A DNA stretch of 64,000 nucleotides from positions 541,220,971 through 541,284,970 of the forward strand of contig CM062297.1 in assembly GCA_031216915.1 (NCBI GenBank), in the 5' to 3' direction. This DNA is from Pictodentalium vernedei (Eukaryota; Mollusca; Scaphopoda; Dentaliida; Dentaliidae). This document shows positions 22,860-34,407 of the stretch, one piece after another. Position 1 is the stretch's first letter; each line of letters starts with the position of its first letter. Made by a program: the position numbers and the translations under genes. The notes below the pieces were generated by a model that searched no databases, was not told the DNA's origin, and was given only the letters and a program-made list of their open reading frames with translations.

Positions 22860-23800
22860 CCAAAAGGGCCTGTCCATACCCCCCTCCATCATGATTATTC
22901 TAAGATGAAAAGGGGCATAACTCTAGCAAAAGCAGTCCAATCTAAACTATAATCACAGGTGCACAGGTTCTCATGGTAGTGAACATCCATAACAAGTTTC
23001 AAAGAAATGGACCTATAAACATCTGAGAAAATCTCCGGACAAAATTTACGCATTCTCAGATGCAAAGGGGCATAACTCTGGCAAAAACAGTCTGATCAAA
23101 ACTATAATTCAAGGTGTACAGGTTCCCATGGTAGATAACATCCATACCAAGTTTCAAAGGAATCAACCCCAAAACATCTGAGAAAATCTCCAGACATAAC
23201 TCTGGCAAAAACAGTCCAATCCAAACTATAATCACAGGTGCACAGGTTCCCATGATAGTGAACATCCATACCAAGCGTCAAAGGAATCAACTCCTAAACA
23301 TCTGAGAAAATCTCGGAACAAAATTTACACATTCTAAGATGAAAAGGGGTGTAACTCTGGCAAAAAAAGTCTGAACGAAACTATAATTGCAGGTGCACAG
23401 GTTCCCATGGTGGAGAACATACATACTAAGTTTCAAAGGAATTGACCCTGATAAACATCTGAGAAAATCTCCGGACAAAATTCACACATTCTAAGATGAA
23501 AAGGAGGATAACTCTCTGGCAAAAAAAGTCTGATCAAAACTGTAATCACATGTGCACAGGCTCCCGTGGTAGTGAACATCCATACCAAGTTTCAAAGGAA
23601 TCGACCCATAAACATCTGAGAAAATCTCCAGACCAAATTCTAGGCCTGATATTTCAAGTAGAAAAGGCAAATAATTCTGGAAAAAAATAATCTGAACGGA
23701 ACTATAACTGCAGGTCCATAAACGTCTGAGAAAATCTGATAACATTATGTCTACAGACAGACAGACAGACAGACAAAGTGATTCCAATATAATGAGGATA
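22860..23800 (+). repeat. ~160-bp tandem array (six units) with ACAG tract
   Basis: AACTCTGGCAAAAACAGTC-like phrases recur near 22919, 23074, 23193, 23353, 23511 and 23674. Each unit holds ATACCAAGTTTCAAAGGAAT and ACATCTGAGAAAATCTCC. The array ends in (ACAG)n at 23755-23778. The plan is the same as other arrays here, with a different sequence apart from the CCAAGTTTCAAAG core. Confidence 0.85.
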
Positions 23801-24299
23801 TACAGGCATTTGCATCCCCCAACCATGTGACATTTAATGGTGATATTTGGGCCCCCTCCCAATGATTTTCACAGCAAAGACATTTGGCCTCAATCAAAAA
23901 TTAAAGGTGGTGTTTGCCCCCTCCACACAACCATTTAAAAGCTAGACCACACATGTGCTATGAACAAGATCAATTGCTGAAGGCAATTATACCCTCACTT
24001 CAGTGATGGACCGATGAAGCATAATTGAATTAAATGAGAGGCCCCACAGGGCCTGAAGCGCTCACCTTGAACAGAACTTGATATAAACAGAGTCCAAGAA
24101 TGAATCTACATTTAGCAATCCATCTCCATAGGATACATTGTCAATCCTGGAGCCCCTCAGCAGTGACAAAAATAGTCCAAGCATCATGTCTTTTCTTTAG
24201 TTGATCATAATGTAAAATGTGGAGCTCCCCCATGAAGCCCCTTGATACAACCTATGTGGATTAGTCTTAGTTACACACCTCTAAAGGATACTGAATACA
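23801..24299. other. Spacer with a stray type 1 5' end
   Basis: At about 24037-24069 there is GAGGCCCCACAGGGCCTGAA followed by GCGCTCACC, a type 1 5' end without array or 3' end, either truncated or overrun by E3. Otherwise nothing. Confidence 0.5.
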
Positions 24300-26580
24300 A
24301 ACAAGAGGCCCCAGGGGGCCTGAGGGCGCTAACCTGACATGGTAGCCTAAACATCAACCCAGAGAATTGATTTCAACAAGCTGCCTCTGCTCCTCCTGAG
24401 AAAAGCTTAGACCAAACATCCAAAGATTCTGACCAGTGGATCTAAATAAAAAAAAAAGATTTTTAAAGAATATTCCTCATATTGAACTAAGTTATAATTT
24501 GGGCTCCCACAGGGAGCCCATATATGAACCCAGGGACTTGGCTTTAACAAACTTGAATCTCCCCTCCCCCCCCTCCCCCCTCCCCCCCCCCCCCCCCCCC
24601 TAAGGATGCTGCACACCAAATATCAAAACATTCCGACTGCTGGATCAGAAGATTTTTAAAGAAAATTCCTCATTTTGAACTAAGTTACAATTCGAGCTCC
24701 CACAGTGAGTCCAAATATGGACCTAGAAACATGGCTTAAACAAACTTGAATCTCACCCCCTAAGGATGCTGCATACCAAATATCAAAACATTCCGACTGC
24801 TGGATCTGAAGAAGATTTTTAAAGAAAATTCCTCATTTTGAACTAAGTTATCATTCGAGCACCCACAGTGAGCCAAATATTGACCTAGGGACATGGCTTG
24901 AACAAACTTGAATCTCACCTCTCATTCCGACTGCTGGATCTGAAGAAGATTTCTAAAGAAAATTCCTCATTTTGAACTAAGTTATAATTAGGGCTACCAC
25001 AGTGACCCCAAATATGAACCCAGGGACTTGGCTTGAACAAACTTGAATCTCACCCCCCTAAGGTTGCTGCATGCCAAATATGGACCCAGGGACTTGGCTT
25101 TAACAAACTTGAATCTCCCCCCCCCCCCCCCCCCCCCAAAAGCATGGTGCATACCCAATATCAAAAGATTCTGCCTGCTCGATCTTGAGAAGAAGATTTT
25201 CAAAGAAATTTGCCTGAAATGCACTAAGTTCAAATTTGGGATCTTATACTGAACCCAAATATAAACCCAGGGGGCCGATTTGAACAAACTTGAATCAGAT
25301 CCACCCCACAATGTTGCATACCAAATATCAAAAGATTCTGCCTGCTGGATCTGGAAAAGACGATTTTTTAAGAAATTTGCCTGAAATGCACTAAGTTCGA
25401 ATTCGGGCTTCTATAGTGAGCCCAAATATGAATCCAGGGGGCCGATTTGAACAAACTTGAATCAGATCCACCCCACAATGTTGCATACCAAATATCAAAA
25501 GATTCTGTCTGCTGGATCTGGAGAAGAAGATTTTTTAAGAAATTTGCCTGAAATGCACTAAGTTCGAATTCGAGCTTCTATAGTGAGCCCAAATATGAAT
25601 GTTGGGAGCCGATTTGAGCAAACATGAATTAGATCCACCCCACAATGTTGCATACCAAATATCAAAAGATTCTGCCTGCTGGATCTGGAGAAGAAGATTT
25701 TTTAAGAAATGTGCCTGAAATGCACTAAGTTCGAAATCGGGCTCCTATACTGAGCCGAAATATGAACCCAGCGGGCCAATTTGAACAAAATTGAATCAGA
25801 TCCACCCTACAATGTTGCATACCAAATATCAAAAGATTCTGCCTGCTGTATCTGGAGAAGAAGATTTTTTAATGTTTTTCCCATTGCCTACAGTGTTAAA
25901 AAGTGCAGACTCAGCACTTTTTCAAAGTCCTGAAAAAAGTACCTTGTGATCAAACCGATAGGGATTTTTTTTAACCATTCTATTCTACTGGATAAAAGTA
26001 AGCTTTATACAAAATAAGAATTCTCTGTGCCGTGTAGTTTTGGAGATATGGCAATTTTAAGGTTTTTCCTATTTTTAGCTCCCGAGGTGCCCATGGGGCA
26101 ATAAGAAAATTTTTTTTTGCATTAATCAACTACTTATGACCCATTATCATCTCCTATCAAATTTGGTTCAAATCGACCTCACGGTTCTGAAAATAGAAAT
26201 TTTAGGCATGGCCAAAATTTTTGCCCCTCCCATAACAAAGGCAAATAATGCCCAACAAACTTCTCTTGAACAAACTTGATTCTAAACCTCAAAAGGACTC
26301 TGTATACCACATATCAAGTCTCTGATGGTTCATTAGAAGAAGATTTTCAAAAAATTTGGCCATTTTTTCCCCACCCCTCTGCTCAATATGAGCCAAAACC
26401 TAATTTGCATAAAAATCAAAATGCCCCTATAAAACCACTACTTACATGAAATTTAATTAAAATGTGGCCAGTGGTTTAGGAGAAAGAGGCTCAAACACCA
26501 CCTTCACGCAGGACAGCGGACGGACCGACGGACGAAGAGTGATCAGAAAAGCTCACCCTTTCAGGCAGGTGAGCTAAAAA
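24300..26580 (+). mobile_element. Type 1 hairpin-ended tandem-array element E3
   Basis: The 5' end is ACAAGAGGCCCCAGGGGGCC and the 3' end is AGCTCACC...GGTGAGCTAAAAA (26550-26580), preceded by CGGACGGACCGACGGACG. The array has about nine units, mostly 162-170 bp, marked by AACAAACTTGAATC and GATTCTGCCTGCTGGATCTG. Poly-C runs at 24562-24600 and 25118-25137 fall at the same phase of the unit. The first ~130 bp and the last ~300 bp are very close to E4 (29643-32457), so the two are sister copies. Confidence 0.85.
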
Positions 26581-28345
26581 TGCTGAGTCAGAATATTTGC
26601 AAAAATTAAAAAACATTTCTTCTCCAGAACCACTGATCAGGATTGGATTTTATATTTGGTCTACAGCATTCATAGGGGGGTTTCAGATACAAGTGTGTTC
26701 AAATTAAGCCCCTAGGTTCGTATTTGGACTCAATACAGGAGCCCTAATTTTAACTTGGGGGAATATGGGGAATAAGCATTAAAAATCTTCTTCTTCAGAA
26801 CCACTAGTCAGAATCTTTTAATATTTGGAATACCTCATTGTTACCAGGGTCAGATTCAAGTTTGTTCAAACCAAGTCCCTCAGTTAATATTTGAGCTTAG
26901 TGCAATATGGGGAATAATCTTTAAAAATCTTCTTTACATCCACCAGTCAGATTCTTTTGATATTTGGTTTACAACATCTCTAGGGGGATCAGATTCAAGT
27001 TTGTTCAAATAGAGTCCCTATGGGAGCCCGAATTTTAACTTAGTGCAATACGAGGAAATTTCTTTAAAAATCTTCTTCTTCAGATCCACCAGTCAGAATC
27101 CTTTCATATTTGGTACACAACATCTCTAGAGGTGTCAGACTCAAGTTTGTTCAAATAGAGTACCTGGCTTAATATGTGGGCTCTTTATGGGTGCCCAAAG
27201 TTTAACTTAGTGCATTATTATTATTTCAACAACTGCACTGACCAGAATATTGCTTTTTGGTATGCAGCTTCCTTAGGTCCAGTGGAATCAGATGGACCAA
27301 AAACATTGCTATCGGTTTTGTCATGGGGTGTTGTATGGGGATGCCCATTTTAACACTGTTGGCAATGGGAAAATGTCATCATCTTTCTTGAACTCCATCA
27401 ACTAATTTGAAACTTGTTTTCTTTAACCCTTTACCTAACACGAAAAGCAGACAACGCCTGCAAACAAAATTCTTGAATAACTAAATATTTTTATTTTTTG
27501 TCTCAAAAACATAGTTTATGATCTCTAATTGGAACGAGCTCATCGAGCTTCTTCCAACGAGGGGTCATAAGCTATGTTTTTGAGACAAAAAATTTAAAAA
27601 AATAATGAAAATTGAACGGCGATTTTTGTAAATAGCACTGGCCGGTTTTGGCCGTTACGTTGGGTAAAGGGTTAAAACCACTGGGCTAAATTCATTCATA
27701 TATAGCACAGATCATCTTTGGAGTATACCATTTCTGTTGCTGCAATCTTTGGGCTGGTGGAGTTTTACTCTTCTGATTTTTTCCCCAAAAGTTACTATGC
27801 CCCTTGGGGTGGGCTTATTGCTCCATAAACCTAAAATGCTTTAAAAGTCATCTTCTCATAATCCACTTGCAATAATGCTTAGATTTCTGGTATGGAACTT
27901 ACTTTCGTGATGCAGATTCACTTTTTTCAAAGGAACCTGGAAGGTCAAAATTTGGCCTCAAAATGTCTATTTCCAGAACTAAAGGGCCAATTTGAACCAA
28001 ATTTGTCATATAGTATAACTGATAAGTACTTGATTTATGCCCCCCCCCCCCCCCCATTTTTTTGTGGGGGGGGGGGGGGAGGAAGAGTTAGAGAAAACCG
28101 CTGCAGTTAAAAACAAACAAAAAATTTGTTTAGACACTTTTTTGAGACTTCACAGAACAGAGCTTTGTTTTTACTAGAAAGCTTTCTTAAGACCAGCAGA
28201 AATGAATGGCCAAAAAAATTGCCTTTGGTTGTGTCATGGCAAATCAAAAAATTGCTCTTGTTACCCATCACTTGTTGACACACTCATCTCTTTTGACAAC
28301 TTGAGCCAGGTGAGCGTTTTAGGCTCACTTGAGCCTCTGGTTGTA
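26581..28345 (-). mobile_element. Type 1 tandem-array element in reverse orientation (3' end missing)
   Basis: Read on the minus strand, the 5' end AACCAGAGGCTCAAGTGAGC with CGCTCACCTGG lies at about 28305-28345. Complementary unit phrases (TCAAGTTTGTTCAAA) occur near 26851, 26991 and 27140. It abuts the end of E3 directly. A TTAA-flanked element is inserted at 27427-27671. Poly-C (28041-28055) and poly-G (28067-28079) runs separated by ATTTTTTTGT form a C/G inverted pair. The 3' hairpin is absent, probably lost at the junction with E3. Confidence 0.6.
27427..27671. mobile_element. TTAA-flanked, piggyBac-like element with a long internal hairpin (245 bp)
   Basis: TTAA at 27423-27426 and 27672-27675 flank inverted ends (CCCTTTACCTAACACG; right end as complement CCCTTTACCCAACG). 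Inside, about 27497-27595 is a second inverted repeat: TTTTTTGTCTCAAAAACATA on the left and its complement on the right, with an ATAAGCTATG arm. It has no coding capacity. Confidence 0.75.
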
Positions 28346-29642
28346 TTTATGTTGGATTTTGCTGCAACAAACGGGTCCTCCTAAACTCCAGAGTGACATA
28401 AAAACGATATGCAATGATATTTATTTTACAAATACTAGACCCCAAAATGTATTTTGTTGATTAACTGACAAAAGATATAGAGTGGAGATTGGATGAATGG
28501 AATTGTCATCACTGATACCTGCTGTGTAAAACAACCAGAATGACAGACCTTGACATTGCTATTTTGAAGCCCTTTTAAGAAAGAAGTATAATAACAATTT
28601 TATGTTGAATTAGGCAAATTTCCCATGCTAGCCTTGACTGAATCATGGTCTACCTGGTCCTGGTGTTGTTATCAATCCACAATCAGTTGGATTCTGGTGG
28701 ATTCCCATAATAGATATTCACGGGAATCCAATTGGATTCCAGAAAAAAATCACAAAAAATGAGCCCTGTTACTTACCCAACACTAGCCACTACCTACCCT
28801 AATTCCATAAACCTCCCAAGTGTCATTGGATTTGGCATTATACATCATATATGTGGAAAAAGTCATAAAATCAAATCAGTTTTTTAAATTTTATTCTACC
28901 ATTTCATAATAAAACACTCTAAAGTAGTTAATATAGTCTTAGCATAGGGTGGAACCTGTAACAACCCCTTTTGCCAAGCAAAAGTGGTCTCTTAGGACAA
29001 GTGGTCTCTCATAAGAGGTACGTTTGAGGTTTTCGCTAGACAGTGAATGACCAACCAGAGAATATTTGTTGCAGAAATGGAGAATGGTCACATTTTTGAA
29101 CTATTGATTTCTGTACAAATTGCATTGATCATAATTGATTTTAATACTCTGAAATTGCAAAAAAAAAAATTTCCGGTCTCTCAAAACAGGTGAAAAACTG
29201 AGTTTTGGCCATAGTTTTCCAGTCTTTCAAGACAGGTGGTCTCTCAGGATAGGTGGCAATTCACTCTCCATGTACTGTATTTCAAGGCCTGGAACAGACA
29301 GATGGATGGATGGACAGCCAGGATTTAAGATGCCTCCCTATCAGGGGCATAAAAAATGATAAAATATGATAGAAATTCTAAGAGTCAGTATAATAGGGAT
29401 AAGGGTTATACATATGTAAAATGTGCAAAATGAAAAGGGTTAAAATATCTTATAAATATGATGCTGGATGAGAAATAGTAATTATTTGCGGGGACCTTAT
29501 TAACTGAATGAAAATAAACACAGATTGAGAAATATTGAGGAAACCAGGTATTTTTCAAATAAATAGCAAAGTCCCCTATTCTTCAGCTTTACCAAAATAT
29601 TTTAACTAAAAGGGAAAAGTCAACACTTACCAAGTTGTTAAA
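28346..29642. other. Unassigned 1.3 kb
   Basis: 28980-29265 carries several GGTCTCTCA-type phrases (GTGGTCTCTTAGGACAAGTG and similar), a short-period degenerate repeat. A GATGGATGGATGGAC tract is near 29300. No genes. Confidence 0.45.
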
Positions 29643-30478
29643 ACAAGAGGCCCCAGGGGGCCTGAGGGCATTCACCTGACATGGTAGCCTAAATATCAAC
29701 CCAGAAAACTGATTTCAACAAGTTACATCTGCTCCTCCTAAGAAAAGATTATACCAAATATCCAAAGATTCTGACCAGTGGATCTAAAAAAAAAAGATTT
29801 TTAAAAAATATTCCTCATACTGAACTAAGTTATAATTTGGGCTCCCACAGGGAGCCCATATATGAACCCAGGGACTTGGCTTTAACAAACTTGAATCCCC
29901 CTCCCCCTCCCCACCCCCCAAGTATTCTGCACACCAAATATCCAAACATTCCGACTGCTGGATCTGAAGAAGATTTTGAAAGAAAATTCCTCATTTTGAA
30001 CTAAGTTACAATTCGAGCTCCCACAGTGAGCCCAAATATGGACCTAGGAACATGGCTTGAACAAACTTGAATCTTACCAACCTAAGGATGCTGCATAAAA
30101 AATATCAAAAGCATTCATCTGCTGGATCTGAAGAAGATTTTTAAAGAAAATTCCTCATTTTGAACTAAGTTGTCATTCAGGCTCCCTTAGTGAGCTCAAA
30201 TATGAACCAAGGGACTTGGCTTGAACAAACTTGAATCTCACCCCCCTAAGGTTGCTGCATGCCAAATATGGACCCAGGGACTTGGCTTTAACAAACTTGA
30301 ATCCCCCCCCCCCCCTCCCCAAGGGTGCTACACACCACATATCAAAACATTCCGACTGCTGGATCTGAAGAAGAAAATTTTTTAAGAAAATTCCTCATTT
30401 CAAACTAAGTTACAATAACAAGCTCCCACAATGAGCCCAAATATGTACCTAGGGTCATGGCTTGAACAAAGTTGAATC

Positions 30479-30519
<41 letters not shown>

Positions 30520-31001
30520 GGATGCTGCATGCCAAATATCAAAACATTCTGATTGCTGGATGTGAAGAAGAAGATTTTTAAAGAAAATTCCTCATTTTGA
30601 ACTAAGTTATCATTTGGGCTCCCACAGTGAGCCCAAATATGGACCTAGGGACATGGCTTGAACAAACTTGAATCTCACTCCCCTAAGGATGCTGCATACC
30701 AAATATCAAAACTTTCGGCTGCTGGATCTGAAGAAGATTTTTAAAGAAAATTCCTCATTTTGAACTAAGCTATCATTTGGGCTCCCACAGTGAGCCCAAA
30801 TATGGACCTAGGGACATGACTTGAACAAACTTGAATCTCACTCCCCTAAGGATGCTGCATACCAAATATCAAAACTTTCGGCTGCTGGATCTGAAGAAGA
30901 TTTTTAAAGAAAATTCCTCATTTTGAACTAAGTTATAATTTGGGCTACCACAGTGAGCCCAAATATGAACCCAGGGACTTGGCTTGAACAAACTTGAATC
31001 T

Positions 31002-31035
<34 letters not shown>

Positions 31036-32457
31036 ACCCAATATCAAAAGATTCTGCCTGCTGGATCTTGAGAAGAAGATTTTCAAAGAAATTTGTCTGA
31101 AATGCACCAAGTTCAAATTTGGGCTCCTATACTGAGCTCAAATATAAACCCAGGGGGCCAATTTGAACAAACTTGAATCAGATCCATCCCACAAATCAAA
31201 AGATTCTGCCAGCTGGATCTTGAGAAGAAGATTTTTTAAGAAATTTGCCTGAAATGCACTAAGTTCGAATTCGTGCTTCTATAGTGAGGCCAAATATGAA
31301 TTCAGGGGGCCGGTTTAAAAAAAACTTGAATCAGATCCACCCCTCAATGTAGCATACCAAATATCAAAAGATTCTGCCTGCTGAATCTGGAGAAGAAAAT
31401 TTTTAAAGAAATTTGCCTGAAATGCACTAAGTTCAAATTCGGGCTTCTATAGTGAGCCCAAATATGAATCCAGGGGGCCGATTTGAACAATCTTGAATCA
31501 GATCCACCCCACAATGTTGCATACCAAATATCACAAGATTCGGCCTGCTGGATCTGGAGAAGAAGATTTTTTAAGAAATTTGCCTGAAATGCACTAAGTT
31601 CGAAATCGGGCTCCTATACTGAGCCCAAATATGAACCCAGGTGGCCGATTTGAACAAACTTGAATCAGATCCACCCTACAATGTTGCATACCAAATATCA
31701 AAAGATTCTGCCTCCTGGATCTGGAGAAGAAGATTTTTTACTGTTTTTCCCATTGTCTACGAAGTTAAAAAGTGTTGACTCAGCCCCTTTTCAAAGTCCC
31801 GAAACTGTACCCTATGATAAAACCGATTGCAATTTTTTTTTACCAATCCTTTCTGTTGGTCCTAAGGAAGCTTCACACCAAATAAAAATTCTCGTTGCCA
31901 TGCAGTTTTGGAGATATGGGTGTTTTAATTTTTTTCTATTTTTAGTTCCTGCGGTTCCCACGGGGCTGCAGGAAAAAAATTTTTTGCATAAATCAAGTAC
32001 TTATAACCCAATAATACCTCATATTAAATTTGGTTCAAATTGGCCTCTGGTTCAGAAAATATAAATTTTGGGCGGGGCAAAAATTCTCAGAACAAAGGTA
32101 AATATTGCCCGTCAAACTTCTCTTGAACAAATTTGAGTCTACACCTCAAATGGAAGCTGCATACCAAATATCAAGTCTCTGCTATGGCTGGTTCATGAGA
32201 AGAAGATTTTTTAAAATTTTGTGCATTTTGGTCCCACCCCACTCCACAATATAAGCCGAAACCTAATTTGCATAAAAATCAAAATGCCCCTATATAACTA
32301 ACTCTCACATGAAACTTCATTAAAAGGTGGACAGTGGTTTGGGAGAAAAAGACCCAAACACCACCTTCATGACGTACGGCGGACGACAGACGACGGACAA
32401 CAGACAAAAAGTGATCAGAATAGCTCACCCTGACTTTCAGTCAGGTGAGCTAAAAAA
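29643..32457 (+). mobile_element. Type 1 hairpin-ended tandem-array element E4
   Basis: The 5' end is ACAAGAGGCCCCAGGGGGCC and the 3' stem-loop CCCTGACTTTCAGTCAGG ends at 32457 with GTGAGCTAAAAAA. About a dozen ~165-bp units lie between. Poly-C runs at 30303-30315, 30480-30517 (38 bases) and 31003-31035 all sit between AACTTGAATC and the AAGGATGCTGC (or equivalent) segment. The 3' unique part has ATTAAATTTGGTTCAAATTG at about 32024. A GGCGGACGACAGACGACGG tract precedes the end. It is a sister copy of E3. Confidence 0.87.
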
Positions 32458-33323
32458 TTCTTCAGGTACAAGGCCAATTCCGGCTCCCATAGGGAGCCCA
32501 AATATTAACCCAGGCACTCGATTTGAACAAAGTACAATCTGACCTCCCTAGAGATGTTGTATACCAAATTTGAAAGCATTCTGACCGGTGGATCTGAAGA
32601 AGAAGATTTTTAAAGAAATTTTCTCATATTGCACTAAGTTAAAATTCGGGTTACCATAGGGAGCCCAAATATTAACCCAGGGAATCAATTTGAACAAACT
32701 TGAATCTGACTCCCCCAGAGATGTTGTAAACCAAATATGAAGGATTCTGACAGGTGAATCTGAAGAAGATTTTTGAAGAAATTCCCTCATATTGTACTAA
32801 GTTAAATTTCAGGTTCCCATATGGAGTCCAAATATTAACCCAAACTCTCGAATTGAACAAACTTGAATCTGACCCCCCTAAAGATGATGTATACCAAAAA
32901 TGAAAGCATTCCGACTGGTGGATCTGAAGAAGTAGATTTTTAAAGAAATTTCCTCATATTGCACTAAGTTGAAATTTGGGCTGCCATAGAGAGCCCAAAT
33001 ATATACCTAGGGACCCAATTTTAACGAAGTTGAATCTGACTCCTCAAGAGATGTGGTATATCGAATATGAAAGCATTCTTAGCAGGTGGATCTGAAGAAG
33101 ATTTTTAAAAATTATCCCCCATATTGCACTAAGTTAAAATTTGGGCTTCCATAGGAAGCCCAAATATTAACCTAGGGACTTTGTTTGAACAATCTTGAAT
33201 CTGGCCCTCATAACAATGATGTATACCAAACATTAAAAGATTCTGACTGGTGGTTCTGAAGAAGAAGATTTTTAAAGAATATTCCCCATATTGCCCTAAG
33301 TTAAAAGTTCAGGCTAATGTATT

Positions 33324-33759
33324 CAGGCCTGGCATTCTTAAAAATGCAGGAGGGCCATAAATCGCACCCCTTGCATGGCATAGGGTAGCGATTAGCTCTC
33401 CTCAAGCTTACAAGAACTAAAAATGGCAAAATGAAGTTTCATTATTAATGAATTCTGCCTAGTGGACTTTGTACATTTTATTTGATGTTGCTAACAAGGT
33501 AGTGTCTGTGAGATGGCTGCACTGCCCCTCCCGCACATTCGGACCTCGGTAATGCCCGGAGGTGTGGGAGGGACAGTGTGGCCACCTTGCAGAGACGACT
33601 ACCATAGCAGAGATCTGAAAAGATGTTGACTTTAGGATTAGGCTGTTGTGGTAATCATCATTTTCTAAGGCCAGGAGGGCTGGTTTCCGCCCTCCTTAAT
33701 TTTTTTAAGACGAGCAGTAGGCGAGCAAATAAATCGCTTTCCTGAAAATGCCAGGCCTG
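33324..33759. mobile_element. hAT-like short element (436 bp) inside E5
   Basis: The ends CAGGCCTGGCATT and AATGCCAGGCCTG are inverted. The direct repeat TGTATT flanks them at 33318-33323 and 33760-33765. The interrupted unit rejoins cleanly across the insertion. An inner inverted repeat, GCACTGCCCCTCCCGCAC against GTGTGGGAGGGACAGTG, spans about 33509-33583. hAT is inferred from the CAGG ends; the visible duplication is 6 bp rather than 8, so the class is uncertain. Confidence 0.7.
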
Positions 33760-34407
33760 TGTATTGAGGCCAAATATGAACCAATGGGCTTCATTTTAAC
33801 AGACTTGTACCTGACCCCTCTATGGATGCTGTATACCAAATATCAAAAGATTCTGACCAGTGGTTCTAAAGAAAATTTTTTTTTAAAGTTTTGCAAATAT
33901 GCTGACTCAGCATTTTTTTCGATGCACTCTTACAGAACACTCTAACATAACTGACGGCAATTCTTTTTTTACCATTCAATTCTACTTGTCCAAAAGATGA
34001 TTCATACCAAATGACAATTCTCTGCTCCATGTGGTTTAGGAAATATGGGCATTTGAAAATATTTCTATTTTTAGCTCCGGGAGTTCCAATGGGTATGCGG
34101 GAATTTATTTTTTTTTGCTCAAGTCAAGTACTTATGACCCAATAATATTACATACCAAATTTGTTTCAAATCGGACCATCAGTTCAGAAAATAGAAATTT
34201 GGGTTGGGCCAAAAATCTTACCCTTCCCATTACAAAACCAGATATTTCTTGACGAACTTCGTTTGAACAAATTTGATTCAACACCTCAAAAGGAAGCTCA
34301 ATAACAAATATGAAGTCATTGTACCCACTGGTTCATGAGAAGATTTTTATATTTTGGAGCATTTTCCCCCACCCCTCACTATGGGACTGGGCATGCTGAG
34401 TTGAACA

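Noticed and set aside
24407-25311. Gly-rich protein frames over poly-C/poly-G runs (also near 10567, 30928 and 48673)
   Set aside because: They result from homopolymer runs inside tandem repeats or inside the LINE.
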